Below are positions 8,019-18,305 of a DNA stretch of 64,000 nt, one piece after another (position 1 is the stretch's first letter; the number at the start of each line of letters is the position of its first letter). The position numbers and the translations under genes are program-made. This DNA comes from Erythrobacter sp. Lineage in GTDB: Bacteria; Pseudomonadota; Alphaproteobacteria; Sphingomonadales; Sphingomonadaceae. The notes under the pieces were generated by a model. The model searched no databases. It saw only the letters and a program-made list of their open reading frames with translations, and was not told the origin of the DNA. Where the stretch lies: contig DAICXZ010000033.1 in assembly GCA_027311945.1 (NCBI GenBank), positions 1 to 64,000 of the forward strand. Reading direction: 5' to 3'.

Positions 8019-9892
8019 ATGCCCAGTCTGCCGAAGCTATGGCCCGCACCGCCAGCGCAAAGGATCGGCTGGCCCCGGATAGTGGCGCGGCTGATGGCAA
8101 TGCGTCTGCACCGGCCATTCCCATGCGCACCGCCGGCAGCGAGGCGCTGGTGAGCAACGGGAAGCCGGTTGTCGAGGCGGCGCCGCAGCGCTCGCTGATC
8201 GTCACTGACATCGCTCCGCCTGCGATCACTGCGGGTGAGCGGCTGATGCGCATGGCCTATCGGCTGGGCATGTCGGGGCCGACCATCCTGTCGCCCTTCC
8301 GCAAGCCCGCCAAGCCGCGCCTGCTGGCCACGGTCGAATGCCCGCTCGACGGCGACCGGGTGGCGGGCATGGCATTGAGGGCGGGCCACTTTCTGGTCTA
8401 CGGGGTAAAGGCGCCGATCGCGCAGATCGACTTTTCGCCCGTCGCCAAGCTGACCCCGCCGTTCGAGCGGACTGTGCACGGCTTTTCATGGCTGCGCGAT
8501 CTCGAAAGCTGCGGCGCGCGTGCACAATGCGCACCGGTGGCAGAGCGGGTGGTAACGGCATGGCTCGATGCCAATGGCCAGCCGGGCAAGGGCGCGGCCT
8601 GGAAGGTCGAGAATGCCGGGCTGCGGCTGCTGGCCTGGCTGGTCCACGCGCCGCTGGTGATGGGCGGGCAGGACAAGGCCCTGCGTGGCCGCACGCTCGA
8701 AGCTTGCGAGGAAACCGCGCGCTGGCTCGACCGCCACGTCGGCCGCGCCGACGACCGGCTGGGCGAAGTCGCGGGCTGGTGTGCGATCACGGCGGCGGGG
8801 CTGCTGCTGCCCGATGGCAAGCCACGCCGCCTGTTCGGCGAGGCTGGCCTTGTGCGCGCGCTGGGCGAAATGGTGGGCGACGATGGCGGCGTATTGTCGC
8901 GCAGCCCGCAGGCACAGATGCAGGCCATCGCCATGCTGATCGACCTGCGCGCCTGCTATCGCGCGACGCGGCGCGATCCGCCCTCGGCGATAGAGGCGAT
9001 GCTGGCCATGCTGGTGCCGCCGCTGCTGGCGCTGATGCATTCGGACGGTGGCCTCGGCAGCTGGCAGGGCGCGCCTGCTGTCTCGGCGGAGCGGCTGGCT
9101 GCGCTGATCGCTGCCAGCGGTGTGCGCACCCGGCCGCTGCGCGATGTGCGCGGCTGGGGCTATCAGCGCGTCTATGCGAAGCCCGCCACGCTTCAGCTCG
9201 ACGCCTCGCCGCCGCCGCTGGCCAAGCATGCGCGCAGTGGCTGTGCCTCGACGCTGGCCTTCGAGTTTTCCCATGGCACGCATCGCCTGATCGTGAATTG
9301 CGGCGGCGCGGGGATCGCGGGCGGTCAGGTGCCGGTGCGGATCGAGCAGGGGCTGCGCGCGACCGCTGCCCATTCGACCATGGTGCTGGGCGATGCCAAT
9401 TCCACGGCGGTGCTGATCAACGGCAAGCTCGGCGGCGGGGTTAACGAGGTCGAGATCGACCGCCGCACGATCGAGCTGGAATATGGCACGGCGACCCGGC
9501 TCGAGGCCAGCCACGATGGCTATGCGGCGCGCTTCGGGCTTTTGCACCAGCGCATCCTGACTTTGCGAGAAGACGGCTCCGAACTGCGCGGCGAGGATCT
9601 GCTGGTGCCGGCCGGACGGCGCGGGAAGCGCGGAAAAGTGCCGTTCGCGATCCGCTTCCACCTCGGACCTGAAGTTGAGTTGAGGTCTTCCAGCAACAAC
9701 CGCAGCGCAGGCCTGGTGTTGCCCGATGGCAGCTACTGGCAGTTCGTCAGCGCCGATGCCGAGATCGAGGTCGATGAAAGCCTCTGGGTCGATGGCATGG
9801 GGCACCTTCATCCGGTACAGCAGCTGGTGATTCAGGGACTCGCCTCGCGCGGCGGCGGTCACTACGCGTGGCTGCTGAAGAAAATGGGATAG
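8015..9892 (+). CDS. Heparinase II/III-family protein
   Basis: The 625-residue product starts at a GTG overlapping the rpe stop and preceded by GGGGAGAAG. An alpha/alpha-toroid-like helical region (about residues 100-390) is followed by a beta-rich heparinase II/III-like C-terminal domain (about 400-620) with [16 protein letters not shown] and H-S-T-M-V-L-G-D. Such proteins are uronic-acid polysaccharide lyases or relatives. No classical signal peptide is seen, so a cytoplasmic or atypically exported role is possible. It sits between rpe and purH, an arrangement I associate with sphingomonads. The substrate is not predictable. Confidence 0.8.
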   Translation: MNAQSAEAMARTASAKDRLAPDSGAADGNASAPAIPMRTAGSEALVSNGKPVVEAAPQRSLIVTDIAPPAITAGERLMRMAYRLGMSGPTILSPFRKPAKPRLLATVECPLDGDRVAGMALRAGHFLVYGVKAPIAQIDFSPVAKLTPPFERTVHGFSWLRDLESCGARAQCAPVAERVVTAWLDANGQPGKGAAWKVENAGLRLLAWLVHAPLVMGGQDKALRGRTLEACEETARWLDRHVGRADDRLGEVAGWCAITAAGLLLPDGKPRRLFGEAGLVRALGEMVGDDGGVLSRSPQAQMQAIAMLIDLRACYRATRRDPPSAIEAMLAMLVPPLLALMHSDGGLGSWQGAPAVSAERLAALIAASGVRTRPLRDVRGWGYQRVYAKPATLQLDASPPPLAKHARSGCASTLAFEFSHGTHRLIVNCGGAGIAGGQVPVRIEQGLRATAAHSTMVLGDANSTAVLINGKLGGGVNEVEIDRRTIELEYGTATRLEASHDGYAARFGLLHQRILTLREDGSELRGEDLLVPAGRRGKRGKVPFAIRFHLGPEVELRSSSNNRSAGLVLPDGSYWQFVSADAEIEVDESLWVDGMGHLHPVQQLVIQGLASRGGGHYAWLLKKMG

Positions 9893-9900
9893 CTTTTGAC

Positions 9901-11523
9901 ATGACCGATGTTGCGATCAAACGGGCACTCCTCTCGGTGTCCGACAAGGAAGGCGTGGTTGATCTCGCGCGTAGTCTCGCGGGCCGGGGCGTGGAGCTGG
10001 TTTCGACTGGTGGCACGGCCAAGGCGATCCGCGACGCGGGCCTTCCGGTGAAGGATATCTCGGAGCTGACCGGTTTTCCCGAGATGATGGATGGCCGCGT
10101 GAAGACGCTGCACCCGGTGGTTCACGGCGGGCTGCTGGCCGTGCGCGACAACGCCGAGCATGTCGCCGCGATGGAAGCGCACGGGATCGGTGCGATCGAC
10201 CTGCTGGTGGTCAACCTCTACCCGTTCGAGCAGACCGTGGCCCGTGGCGGCACGCGCGAGGAGATCGTCGAGAACATCGACATCGGCGGCCCGGCGATGG
10301 TCCGCAGCTCGGCCAAGAACCACGAATTTGTCACCATCGTCACCGATCCGGCCGACTATGCCGAGCTGCTGGCCGAGCTAGGGTCGCTGGACGGCAAGAC
10401 CAGCCTCGCCTTCCGCACCCGCATGGCAGGCAAGGCCTATGCCCGCACGGCGGCTTACGATGCGGCGATTTCTACCTGGTTCGCGCAGGGCGATGCCTAT
10501 ACCAACCCGCTCGGCCCCGAGGCGCTGAAGGCCACGCCTTTCCCCGAGAGCATGACGCTCGCTTTCGCCAAGCAGGACGAGCTGCGTTATGGCGAGAACC
10601 CGCACCAGAGCGCGGCGGTCTATGTCCCGCGCGGCCCTTCAACCGCTGGCATTCCGCAGGCGCGGCAGGTGCAGGGCAAGGAGCTTTCGTACAACAACTT
10701 CAACGATGCCGATGCCGCGCTCGAACTGGTCAGCGAATTTGCCGGTGGCGATCCGGCCATCGCGATCATCAAGCACGCGAACCCCTGCGGCGTAGCGCAG
10801 GCGCCGAGCCTGCTCGAAGCATGGCAGGCGGCGCTCGCTTGCGACAGCGTTTCGGCCTTTGGCGGGATTGTGGCGTGCAACCGCGCGCTCGATGGCGCGA
10901 CGGCGGAGGCGATCTGCGAGATATTCACCGAGGTGGTGATCGCGCCCGGGGCCGACGATGCGGCGCTGGCGGCCTTCTCCGCCAAGAAGAACCTGCGCCT
11001 GTTGCTGCTCGATGCGCTGCCTGTGGCCAACCGCCCCGGCTTCCAGATGAAGACCATCGCCGGCGGGATGCTGCTGCAATCGCGCGACAATGGCGACATC
11101 GGGCTGGGCGACCTCAAGGTCGTGACCAAGCGCCAGCCGACCGAGCAGGAGCTGGCCGACTGCCTGTTCGCCTGGAAGGTGGCGAAGCATGTGAAGTCAA
11201 ACGCTATCGTCTTCGCCAAGGATGGGGCGACGGCAGGCATCGGAGCCGGGCAGATGAACCGCCGCGATTCGGGCCGCATCGCCAATGTCCGCGCGCAGGA
11301 AGCGGCAGAGATCGCAGGCTGGAGCGCATCGCGCACTCAGGGCAGCGCAATGGCCTCCGACGCCTTCCTGCCCTTTGCCGACGGGATCGAGGTGGCGCTC
11401 GACGCAGGCGCAAGCGTGGTGATCCAGCCGGGCGGCGCCATGCGCGACGAGGAAGTGATCGCGGCTGCCGACGCTGCGGGCCTCGCCATGGTCTTCACCG
11501 GGATGCGCCACTTCCGCCACTAA
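9901..11523 (+). CDS. purH: Bifunctional AICAR transformylase / IMP cyclohydrolase
   Basis: This enzyme catalyses the last two steps of de novo IMP synthesis. The 540-residue protein has an N-terminal MGS-like cyclohydrolase domain ([11 protein letters not shown], then V-K-T-L-H-P) and a C-terminal AICAR transformylase domain with the catalytic Lys-His pair in I-I-K-H-A-N-P-C-G, followed by Q-M-N-R-R-D-S and D-A-F-L-P-F-A-D. The ATG at 9901 is chosen because the protein then opens at the usual T-D-V-A-I-K-R-A-L. It follows the heparinase-like gene by 8 nt, suggesting co-transcription with rpe. Confidence 0.97.
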   Translation: MTDVAIKRALLSVSDKEGVVDLARSLAGRGVELVSTGGTAKAIRDAGLPVKDISELTGFPEMMDGRVKTLHPVVHGGLLAVRDNAEHVAAMEAHGIGAIDLLVVNLYPFEQTVARGGTREEIVENIDIGGPAMVRSSAKNHEFVTIVTDPADYAELLAELGSLDGKTSLAFRTRMAGKAYARTAAYDAAISTWFAQGDAYTNPLGPEALKATPFPESMTLAFAKQDELRYGENPHQSAAVYVPRGPSTAGIPQARQVQGKELSYNNFNDADAALELVSEFAGGDPAIAIIKHANPCGVAQAPSLLEAWQAALACDSVSAFGGIVACNRALDGATAEAICEIFTEVVIAPGADDAALAAFSAKKNLRLLLLDALPVANRPGFQMKTIAGGMLLQSRDNGDIGLGDLKVVTKRQPTEQELADCLFAWKVAKHVKSNAIVFAKDGATAGIGAGQMNRRDSGRIANVRAQEAAEIAGWSASRTQGSAMASDAFLPFADGIEVALDAGASVVIQPGGAMRDEEVIAAADAAGLAMVFTGMRHFRH

Positions 11524-11540
11524 GCCCCTGCGACGAAGCG

Positions 11541-11568
11541 ACGCCCGGCTGCGACGAAAGTCGGGCGT
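11541..11568 (+). terminator. Possible terminator hairpin after purH
   Basis: Arms ACGCCCGGCT (11541-11550) and AGTCGGGCGT (11559-11568) pair over 10 bp with one G-T wobble, around an 8-nt loop, 18 nt after the purH stop. The tail is GCTTCACC rather than a T run, so intrinsic termination is uncertain. Confidence 0.4.
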
Positions 11569-11645
11569 GCTTCACCGCGTGGCAAGTTTGCCTGCGTTAC
11601 ACCCGTGGCAACCTTGAAACGCAATTGAACCCCACGGACTGACCC

Positions 11646-11750
11646 ATGGCCCTCTTCTCATCCGAACTCTATCGTAGCTTCCTTGTCGGCTTCGGCATTA
11701 CTGCTATTGTGTTGGGAGCGCATATACTGCCGCTGTTTGGAGGAGCCTGA
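11646..11750 (+). CDS. 34-residue small membrane protein upstream of msrA
   Basis: The frame encodes M-A-L-F-S-S-E-L-Y-R followed by one hydrophobic helix (about residues 13-31, F-L-V-G-F-G-I-T-A-I-V-L-G) and ends G-G-A. Its TGA overlaps the msrA ATG by one base (TGATG), so the two are translationally coupled. The GGAGG inside its last codons also serves as the msrA ribosome binding site. It is probably a single-pass inner-membrane peptide. The function is unknown; coupling suggests a link to msrA expression or localisation. Confidence 0.6.
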   Translation: MALFSSELYRSFLVGFGITAIVLGAHILPLFGGA

Positions 11751-12421
11751 TGCATTGGAAAGCCCTGCTGCTTAGCGCGGCCCTGGCGACCACCGCCTGC
11801 ACCGGCCCGGCCATTGCTGCCGAGGAAGTGTTCGACGCCCCCATCGCCACCCGTCAAGCGAACGAGCGGGGATTGCAGACCGCGATCCTGGCCGGTGGCT
11901 GTTTCTGGGGTATTGAGGCGGTGTTCAGCCACACGCGCGGTGTGACAAGCGTGATATCCGGCTACCATGGCGGCAGCGCCGATGATGCGACCTATGCGCG
12001 CGTTTCCAGCGGACGCACCGACCACGCCGAAGCAGTGAAAATCACCTACGATCCGACCGTGATCCGTTACGACCAACTGCTGCAAATCCTGTTTTCGGTG
12101 GGCGCAGATCCAACGCTGCTCAACCGCCAGGGCCCTGATCACGGCACCCAGTATCGTGCCGCGATCGTTCCGACCACGCCCGAGCAGCGCGCGGTGGCCG
12201 CGTCTTACGTGCGGCAGATGAGCCAGTCCGGCGTGTGGGACGAGCCGATCGTGGTGAAGGTGGAGCGCGAGCAGCGCTTCTATCCGGCCGAGGCCTATCA
12301 TCAGGATTTCGCCGACAAGAATCCCAACAACGCCTACATCCGGCGCTGGGATGCGCCCAAGGTCGAGGCGCTGGAAGAGAACTTCCCGAATTTCTACCGC
12401 GCCAGCTTCCGCAAGGGCTGA
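11750..12421 (+). CDS. msrA: Exported peptide-methionine (S)-S-oxide reductase
   Basis: MsrA reduces the S-epimer of methionine sulfoxide in proteins. The 223-residue product has an N-terminal signal peptide (about residues 1-23, ending G-P-A-I-A), so it acts in the periplasm. The G-C-F-W-G-I-E motif carries catalytic Cys51. Family blocks Y-A-R-V-S-S-G-R-T-D-H-A-E, D-H-G-T-Q-Y-R and A-E-A-Y-H-Q-D-F are present. The start overlaps the 34-codon gene. A separate exported MsrB lies at 48427-48933, so the cell appears able to repair both sulfoxide epimers outside the cytoplasm. Confidence 0.93.
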   Translation: MHWKALLLSAALATTACTGPAIAAEEVFDAPIATRQANERGLQTAILAGGCFWGIEAVFSHTRGVTSVISGYHGGSADDATYARVSSGRTDHAEAVKITYDPTVIRYDQLLQILFSVGADPTLLNRQGPDHGTQYRAAIVPTTPEQRAVAASYVRQMSQSGVWDEPIVVKVEREQRFYPAEAYHQDFADKNPNNAYIRRWDAPKVEALEENFPNFYRASFRKG

Positions 12422-12456
12422 TTGCCCACGGCGCGGTGCGTGCCTATGTAGGATGC

Positions 12457-12918
12457 ATGGCACATCATGCGCACAAGGAGCATAGCGGCGACCGGCTGAT
12501 CGAAGAGGCCGGAAACGCCATCGTAAAGGCGGGCGAGCAGTGGACCGCCATGCGACAGGACGTGTTCCGCGCGCTCGCCGCGCAGACGCGGCCCGCTTCG
12601 GCCTACGACATTGCAGAGCAGGTCGGCACCTTGCGCGGCAAACGGGTCGCCGCCAACAGCGTTTACCGCATCCTCGACCTGTTCGTTCGCACCAACCTCG
12701 CCAACCGGATCGAGAGTGCGAACGCCTATATCGTGAACAGCCACCCCGGCTGCCGCCATGATTGCATCTTCCTGATCTGCGACGATTGCGGCCTTGCCGA
12801 TCATCTCGATGACGACAAACTGACCGGCGCGCTGCGTCAGGCCGGGACCGACGCAGGCTTCACGCAGGTGCGCCCGGTGGTGGAGCTGCGCGGCCTCTGC
12901 GCGGAATGCTCCGGTTAA
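12457..12918 (+). CDS. Fur-family transcriptional regulator, Zur-like
   Basis: The 153-residue protein has a His-rich N-terminus, a Fur-type winged helix (A-N-S-V-Y-R-I-L-D-L-F near residue 69) and a C-terminal metal-binding and dimerisation domain with H-P-G-C-R-H-D-C-I-F-L-I-C. The C-D-D-C and terminal C-A-E-C pairs look like a structural zinc site. Overall it resembles Zur zinc-uptake regulators more than Fur or PerR, but specificity is inferred. The ATG at 12457 follows AGGA at short spacing. It lies 36 nt after msrA on the same strand. Confidence 0.8.
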   Translation: MAHHAHKEHSGDRLIEEAGNAIVKAGEQWTAMRQDVFRALAAQTRPASAYDIAEQVGTLRGKRVAANSVYRILDLFVRTNLANRIESANAYIVNSHPGCRHDCIFLICDDCGLADHLDDDKLTGALRQAGTDAGFTQVRPVVELRGLCAECSG

Positions 12919-12970
12919 ACCAAGTGTTTGTTTGGTCGACTTGCGTTGCGGCAGCGGCTAAGCCGTTTCG

Positions 12971-14902
12971 ATGAGTAATCGTCCGCAAACTCCCCTGCTC
13001 GATACGGTCAATACACCTGCTGAGCTGCGCCAGCTGAAGCCTTCGCAACTGCGCCAGCTGGCTGACGAACTGCGCCTCGAAATGATCGATGCCGTCGGTT
13101 CGACCGGCGGGCATCTCGGTTCGGGGCTTGGCGTGGTCGAGCTGACGGCGGCGATCCACTATGTATTCAACACGCCCGAGGATCGGCTGATCTGGGATGT
13201 CGGCCACCAGGCCTATCCGCACAAGATCCTGACCGGGCGGCGCGACCGCATCCGCACCCTGCGGCAGGGCGGCGGGCTGTCGGGGTTCACCAAGCGCAGC
13301 GAAAGCGAATACGATCCGTTCGGCGCCGCCCATTCGTCCACCTCGATCAGCGCCGGGCTTGGCTTTGCCATTGCCAACAAGCTTTCGGGCCGCGCGGGCC
13401 GCGCCATCGCGGTGATCGGCGACGGCGCGTTGAGCGCAGGCATGGCCTACGAGGCGATGAACAATGCCGAGCAGGCGGGCAACCGGCTGATCGTGATCCT
13501 GAACGATAACGACATGTCGATCGCGCCGCCGGTGGGCGGGCTTTCAGCCTATCTCGCGCGGATGGTCTCCTCCAGCGAGTACCTCGGCCTGCGTTCGCTT
13601 GCCTCGAAGGTGGCGCGCAAGTTCTCGCGCCGGGTGCACCACGGGCTGGGCAAGGCGGAAGAATATGCGCGCGGCATGGCAACCGGCGGCACCCTGTTCG
13701 AAGAGCTTGGCTTCTACTATGTCGGCCCGATTGATGGGCACAATCTCGACCACCTGATCCCCGTGCTCGAAAACGTGCGCGATTCGGAACAGGGGCCGGT
13801 GCTGGTCCATGTCGTGACCCAGAAGGGCAAGGGCTACGAGCCTGCCGAAAACGCTGCCGACAAATATCACGGGGTGCCCAAGTTCAACGTCGTCACCGGC
13901 GAAAAGGCCAAGAGCGCCGAGGGCCCGCCCGCCTACCAGAACGTGTTCGGCGAAACGCTGGCGAGGCTGGCCGAAAACGACAAGACCATCGTTGCCATCA
14001 CCGCCGCCATGCCTTCGGGCACGGGGGTCGACAGGTTCGCCAAGGCGCATCCGGCGCGGACCTTCGATGTCGGCATTGCCGAGCAGCATGCGGTGACCTT
14101 CGCTGCAGGCCTCGCCGCGCAGGGGATGCGGCCGTTCGCCGCGATCTATTCGACCTTCCTCCAGCGCGCCTACGATCAGGTGGTGCACGATGTGGCGATC
14201 CAGAACCTGCCCGTGCGCTTCGCCATTGATCGCGCCGGGCTGGTCGGGGCAGACGGGGCGACCCATGCCGGTTCGTTCGACGTCACCTATCTGGCCAGCC
14301 TGCCCAACTTCGTGGTGATGGCCGCCGCCGACGAGGCTGAGCTGGTGCACATGACCTACACTGCCGCTCTTCATGACGATGGCCCGATTGCCTTCCGCTA
14401 TCCGCGCGGCAACGGCGTGGGCGTGGCGCTTCCTGAGCAGCCGGAGCGGCTGGAGATCGGCAAGGGCCGGGTGGTGCGCGGCGATGTGGACGGCGGCAAG
14501 GTCGCGATCCTTTCGCTCGGGCCGCGCTTGGCCGAGGCGCTCAAGGCTGCCGACCAGCTCGACGCGCGCGGCCTGCCGACGACGGTGGCTGACATGCGCT
14601 TCGTGAAGCCTCTGGACGAGGGATTGATCCGCCAGCTGATCGCCAGCCATGATGTGGTGGTGACGGTGGAAGAGGCGGCCTTCGGCGGCCTCGGCGCGCA
14701 CGTGCTGACCATGGCGAGTGACGCGGGCCTGCTCGACGAGGGGCTGAAGATCCGCACCTTGCGCCTGCCCGACGTGTTCATCGACCACGATTCGCCTGAA
14801 AAGCAGTATGACGAGGCAGGGCTCAACGCGCCGCAGATCGTTGACACGGTGCTGTCTGCGCTCAGGCACAACAGCGCGGGCGTGGAAGAGGCGCGGGCTT
14901 AG
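12971..14902 (+). CDS. dxs: 1-deoxy-D-xylulose-5-phosphate synthase
   Basis: Dxs condenses pyruvate and glyceraldehyde-3-phosphate in the first step of the MEP isoprenoid pathway. The 643-residue protein has the thiamine diphosphate motif [10 protein letters not shown] followed by L-N-D-N-D-M-S, the substrate region S-G-F-T-K-R, a central transketolase pyrimidine-binding domain ([12 protein letters not shown]) and a C-terminal transketolase domain. The length is typical. In pigmented sphingomonads it supplies carotenoid and quinone precursors. A 52-nt gap separates it from the Zur-like gene. Confidence 0.97.
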   Translation: MSNRPQTPLLDTVNTPAELRQLKPSQLRQLADELRLEMIDAVGSTGGHLGSGLGVVELTAAIHYVFNTPEDRLIWDVGHQAYPHKILTGRRDRIRTLRQGGGLSGFTKRSESEYDPFGAAHSSTSISAGLGFAIANKLSGRAGRAIAVIGDGALSAGMAYEAMNNAEQAGNRLIVILNDNDMSIAPPVGGLSAYLARMVSSSEYLGLRSLASKVARKFSRRVHHGLGKAEEYARGMATGGTLFEELGFYYVGPIDGHNLDHLIPVLENVRDSEQGPVLVHVVTQKGKGYEPAENAADKYHGVPKFNVVTGEKAKSAEGPPAYQNVFGETLARLAENDKTIVAITAAMPSGTGVDRFAKAHPARTFDVGIAEQHAVTFAAGLAAQGMRPFAAIYSTFLQRAYDQVVHDVAIQNLPVRFAIDRAGLVGADGATHAGSFDVTYLASLPNFVVMAAADEAELVHMTYTAALHDDGPIAFRYPRGNGVGVALPEQPERLEIGKGRVVRGDVDGGKVAILSLGPRLAEALKAADQLDARGLPTTVADMRFVKPLDEGLIRQLIASHDVVVTVEEAAFGGLGAHVLTMASDAGLLDEGLKIRTLRLPDVFIDHDSPEKQYDEAGLNAPQIVDTVLSALRHNSAGVEEARA

Positions 14903-14913
14903 GCAGGCGAGCT

Positions 14914-15336
14914 TTGGGCGAGTTTCTAGGCCTTCCCAATTGGTTTGCGGAGACACTGTTCGTAATTGCTGTATTACTGGTCTGGTATGCAGTCGGGAGG
15001 CGCAACACTCGCAAAGCAATCACGCAGTTGAAGCAAAGCCGTCCTTCACCGACCCGTGAAAAGTTCCTTTCCCTCATCCAGCCTGACGTAAGGCGCGAGA
15101 CCGCAGAATTTCTGTGGGACACGACAATCTTCTATCTCGCCCCGGACCTGACACCTCATCCGGACGATAAGCTGAGCGATCTTCCGATCGACGAGGACGA
15201 TTGGGGCATGGATTGGCCGCGCGACTTTGCCAACAAGTCAGGCTTCCACGAGAGCAATATCCCCGATTGGCCAAAGGGCTGGCCAGTTACGATCCGTAAT
15301 TATGGCCGATGGCTTGAGCTTGCTGCAATCAGCTAA
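14914..15336 (+). CDS. Hypothetical protein with one N-terminal membrane helix
   Basis: The 140-residue frame starts at TTG 11 nt after the dxs stop. It has one hydrophobic segment (about residues 11-27, A-E-T-L-F-V-I-A-V-L-L-V-W) followed by a soluble, acidic and Trp-rich part (D-E-D-D-W-G-M-D-W-P-R-D-F). Its base composition is lower in GC than its neighbours, suggesting a recent arrival. No family is recognised. Its TAA overlaps the stop codon of the convergent NnrU gene. The start is uncertain because no strong ribosome binding site is visible. Confidence 0.55.
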   Translation: MGEFLGLPNWFAETLFVIAVLLVWYAVGRRNTRKAITQLKQSRPSPTREKFLSLIQPDVRRETAEFLWDTTIFYLAPDLTPHPDDKLSDLPIDEDDWGMDWPRDFANKSGFHESNIPDWPKGWPVTIRNYGRWLELAAIS

Positions 15337-16013
15337 ACCACCCACCGCCACAAGCCAGCGGCCCAGCCGCTGGGGTGAATGTGCGCGTAGGTGAAGGCGA
15401 GCCATAGTGCGAGGCCGATCAGCCACCATAGCCAGCCGACCGAAAGCAGCTTGCTCAGCTTCGGCCAGTAGCTGGTGCGCGCTTCCCACCCGGCCCAGGC
15501 CTCGCCCATCAGCGCTTCCTTCTTACGGTCCTGCAGGTGCGCACCGACCAGCGCGAGAAAGCCCATCGCGCTTGCCACCACCAGCGTGCGCGCGGTGGGC
15601 GCGGCGATCAGGTGCGCGAGCGCCCATAGGCCAATTGCCCACATCATCGGATGGCGTGTCACGAGGAACACCCCGCGCGGCTCTTTCGCCGCCGCCTCGG
15701 CCGCGCCCGGTGCCGGCAGGGCCGGGTTACCGACGAACGATCCAGCCAGCAGCACCATGGCCACAAGGGTGAGCAGCGAGGCCGACGCCCAGCTCACATC
15801 GTCGAAGCCTGGCCATAGCGGGACCGACGGCGGCACTGCCTTGAACGCGAAGTATATCCACACGAAAGCAGCAAGGCTCACCAGCGAACAGACCGCCTGA
15901 AAGCCCTTCTCGCCCAGCGCCGCGACCATGGACGGCCGCAGGGGGTGCGACATGGCGAAATGGCTGCCGACGAAGGTTATGCAGGCAGCCAGCAGCGAGG
16001 TAAGCGGGTCCAT
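15333..16013 (-). CDS. NnrU-family integral membrane protein
   Basis: The 226-residue polytopic protein has about six hydrophobic helices and the NnrU/isoprenylcysteine-methyltransferase-like block V-T-R-H-P-M-M-W-A near residue 118. NnrU was named from denitrifier gene clusters and relatives are widespread in alphaproteobacteria; the biochemical role is unsettled. No nitric oxide or nitrite reductase gene is nearby, so a link to denitrification is not supported here. It starts at the ATG at 16013 and ends by sharing stop-codon bases with the convergent hypothetical gene. Confidence 0.8.
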   Translation of the reverse strand: MDPLTSLLAACITFVGSHFAMSHPLRPSMVAALGEKGFQAVCSLVSLAAFVWIYFAFKAVPPSVPLWPGFDDVSWASASLLTLVAMVLLAGSFVGNPALPAPGAAEAAAKEPRGVFLVTRHPMMWAIGLWALAHLIAAPTARTLVVASAMGFLALVGAHLQDRKKEALMGEAWAGWEARTSYWPKLSKLLSVGWLWWLIGLALWLAFTYAHIHPSGWAAGLWRWVV

Positions 16014-16069
16014 GGCAAAATCCTCCTGCGAAGGATGCTAGCACATATGACCCGCATCGCCCGCTGAAA

Positions 16070-17659
16070 TCAGCGGCGCACCTCTGGGTGTACGCCCGCC
16101 GCCTGCGGTTCGCCAACCTCGCTGCCGCCGACCAGGTCGTCGCCCACGTTTTCGTCTTCCAGCGTATCGAGGTGCATCAGCTTCTTCACCAGTGGGCTGA
16201 CCAGCAAGACAACCACGCCCACGCCCACGGCGACCCAGCCGACATTGGCATAGACATCGAGCACCACCTGCTTGCCCGCTTCCTCGCCCACGCCTTCACC
16301 GCCGGTGGCGGCTGCGATCAGGCCCGCGGCGAAGTTGCCGGTTGCCGAGGCAAAGAACCACGTGCCCATGACGAGCGAGGCCATGTGGGCAGGGCTGAGC
16401 CGGTTCATGGCCGAGAGGCCGACCGGCGACAGGCAGAGTTCGCCGGTAGTGTGGAGCAGATAGATGAGGAAGATGAGGATCACGGGGGTGGCGGCATTCA
16501 CGCCAAAAGCCTCTGCACCCCACACCAGCACCAGAAAGCCGAGGCCGACCTGAACCACGCCAAGGCCGAACTTCATCGGTGCCGAGGGCTCAAACCCGCG
16601 ACGGCCCAGCCACAGCCAAAGCCCGGCAAAGATCGGGGCCAGCGAAACGATGTAGATCGCGTTCAGCGACTGGAACATCGCCGCCGTTGGCTCCCATCCG
16701 AAGATGGAGCGATCGACGTGACGGTCGGTGAACAGGTTGAGGCTCGACCCGGCCTGCTCGAACAGCGCCCAGAAGATGATCGAGACTATGATCAGGAACA
16801 GCGCGGCAAAAATCCGGTCACGCTCCTGCGCGGGCAGCTTCACCACGGCAATGAACACCACATAGGCGACCAGCGCCAGCCCGAACAGGGCCAGCACCCA
16901 GCCGACCAGATCCTGATACTGAATGGCCAGCCAGCACAGCGCGACCATGGCAAGACCGGCGCCGTAGATCGCCCATTCCTTGCCGCCAGCCAATGCGGCA
17001 GGGTCTTTCGGTTCACCCCGGCCCAGCAGCAGCGGCTTGCCGATGATGAACACGATCAGGCCCAGCAGCATGCCCACACCCGCCGCGCCGAAGCCGTAGG
17101 ACCAGCCGTAATCCGGGTGCATGCCGAGATAGCCGCACAGCAGCGAGCCGAGCGCGGCGCCCACGTTGATGCCCATGTAGAAGATCGTGTAAGCCGGATC
17201 GCGCCGCACGTCGGTGCGCGGGTAGAGCTGGCCGACCATCACCGAGATGTTGGCCTTGAGGAAGCCCGAACCCACGATGATCAGCGCCAGCGCCAGCCAG
17301 AACACGTTGATGGCCGCGCCAGCCTGCCCGCCGTCGCCTTCGAATGCCATGAACAGATGGCCCAGTGTGAGCAACACCGCGCCAAAGGTCACCGCCTTGC
17401 GTTGTCCGAGATAACGGTCGGCGAGATAGCCGCCAACCACCGGGGCAATATAGACCAGCGCTGTATAGGCACCGTAGATCACCGAGGCGTCGGCGTCGGA
17501 GAACATCCAGTGCTGGATGAGGTAGAAAATCAGCAGCGCACGCATGCCGTAGTAGGAGAATCGCTCCCACATTTCGGCAAAGAACAGGACAAACAACCCC
17601 TTGGGATGCCCGAGAATAGTTCCCTTGGAATCCCCGTCAGGCAGCGTTTGTGAAACCAT
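16070..17659 (-). CDS. POT/PTR-family proton-dependent oligopeptide transporter
   Basis: This 529-residue, roughly 14-helix transporter imports di- and tripeptides with protons. Signatures seen are F-A-E-M-W-E-R-F-S-Y-Y-G-M-R (the ExxERFxYYG proton-coupling motif near the N-terminus), G-G-Y-L-A-D-R-Y-L-G-Q-R-K, and F-Y-M-G-I-N-V-G-A. Start choice: ATGs at 17659 and 17674 both precede the conserved region; the frame extends to 17782 with poor protein character. The C-terminal tail is acidic. It is divergent from a YtrA-type GntR regulator. Confidence 0.9.
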   Translation of the reverse strand: MVSQTLPDGDSKGTILGHPKGLFVLFFAEMWERFSYYGMRALLIFYLIQHWMFSDADASVIYGAYTALVYIAPVVGGYLADRYLGQRKAVTFGAVLLTLGHLFMAFEGDGGQAGAAINVFWLALALIIVGSGFLKANISVMVGQLYPRTDVRRDPAYTIFYMGINVGAALGSLLCGYLGMHPDYGWSYGFGAAGVGMLLGLIVFIIGKPLLLGRGEPKDPAALAGGKEWAIYGAGLAMVALCWLAIQYQDLVGWVLALFGLALVAYVVFIAVVKLPAQERDRIFAALFLIIVSIIFWALFEQAGSSLNLFTDRHVDRSIFGWEPTAAMFQSLNAIYIVSLAPIFAGLWLWLGRRGFEPSAPMKFGLGVVQVGLGFLVLVWGAEAFGVNAATPVILIFLIYLLHTTGELCLSPVGLSAMNRLSPAHMASLVMGTWFFASATGNFAAGLIAAATGGEGVGEEAGKQVVLDVYANVGWVAVGVGVVVLLVSPLVKKLMHLDTLEDENVGDDLVGGSEVGEPQAAGVHPEVRR

Positions 17660-17825
17660 ATATGTTCGTCCCATCAAGTTTGGCGGCGCGGCCCGCGCCT
17701 GAGCACAAGCGACACACCCTAACGCCTCGTGCGCGCATGTGAAGCGTAAAAGGTTGCAACGGAAACTGACTTTTCGCAGCATCGCTTGACCTGCGCCGCT
17801 GTATTATGGCAGTGAGGCACCTGTC

Positions 17826-18164
17826 ATGAGCGACACCCGTCCCGTCTATCTGCGCCTGCGCGATCGCATTGCCGCCGCCATCATCGACGGGGTCTATCGC
17901 GAGGGGGAAATGCTGCCTTCCGTGCGCGCCTTTGCGGCGGAGCAGGGGGCTAACCCGCTGACTGTCGCCAAAGCCTATCAGCAATTTCAGGCCGATGGGC
18001 TGGTCCGCGTGCAGCGCGGAGTGGGGATTTTCGTGTGCGAAGGCGCGGCCTCCCAGTTGCGCGAACGTGAGCGGGCCGCCTTCCTGCGCGACGAGTGGCC
18101 CGAACTGTGCCTGCGGCTGAAGCGGCTGGGACTGCGTCTGGAAGACCTGTTAACAGCGGGATAG
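17826..18164 (+). CDS. GntR-family regulator, YtrA subfamily
   Basis: The 112-residue protein is almost entirely the GntR winged helix (residues 5-75, Y-L-R-L-R-D-R-I-A-A-A-I then L-P-S-V-R-A-F-A and N-P-L-T-V-A-K-A-Y) with a short helical tail, the layout of the YtrA subfamily. It has no effector domain. YtrA regulators often control adjacent transporter genes; here the divergent neighbour is the POT transporter, about 165 bp away, which makes it a candidate target. Autoregulation is likely by analogy only. Confidence 0.85.
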   Translation: MSDTRPVYLRLRDRIAAAIIDGVYREGEMLPSVRAFAAEQGANPLTVAKAYQQFQADGLVRVQRGVGIFVCEGAASQLRERERAAFLRDEWPELCLRLKRLGLRLEDLLTAG

Positions 18165-18305
18165 GTCAGTCCACGGTGATCGGCGAACGACATTGCACTA
18201 GATCAAGTTCTCTGGCACTGATCCGAAAAAGCACGGCAGGGCCGCTAACGCGGATCACTGTCGGCAACAAAAACCCTTCGTTTCGCGCATCACTAAGAGG
18301 TCCCG

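Noticed and set aside
15333-16013. Evidence for denitrification from the NnrU-family gene
   Set aside because: No nitrite, nitric oxide or nitrous oxide reductase genes occur in the window and the family is widespread outside denitrifiers.
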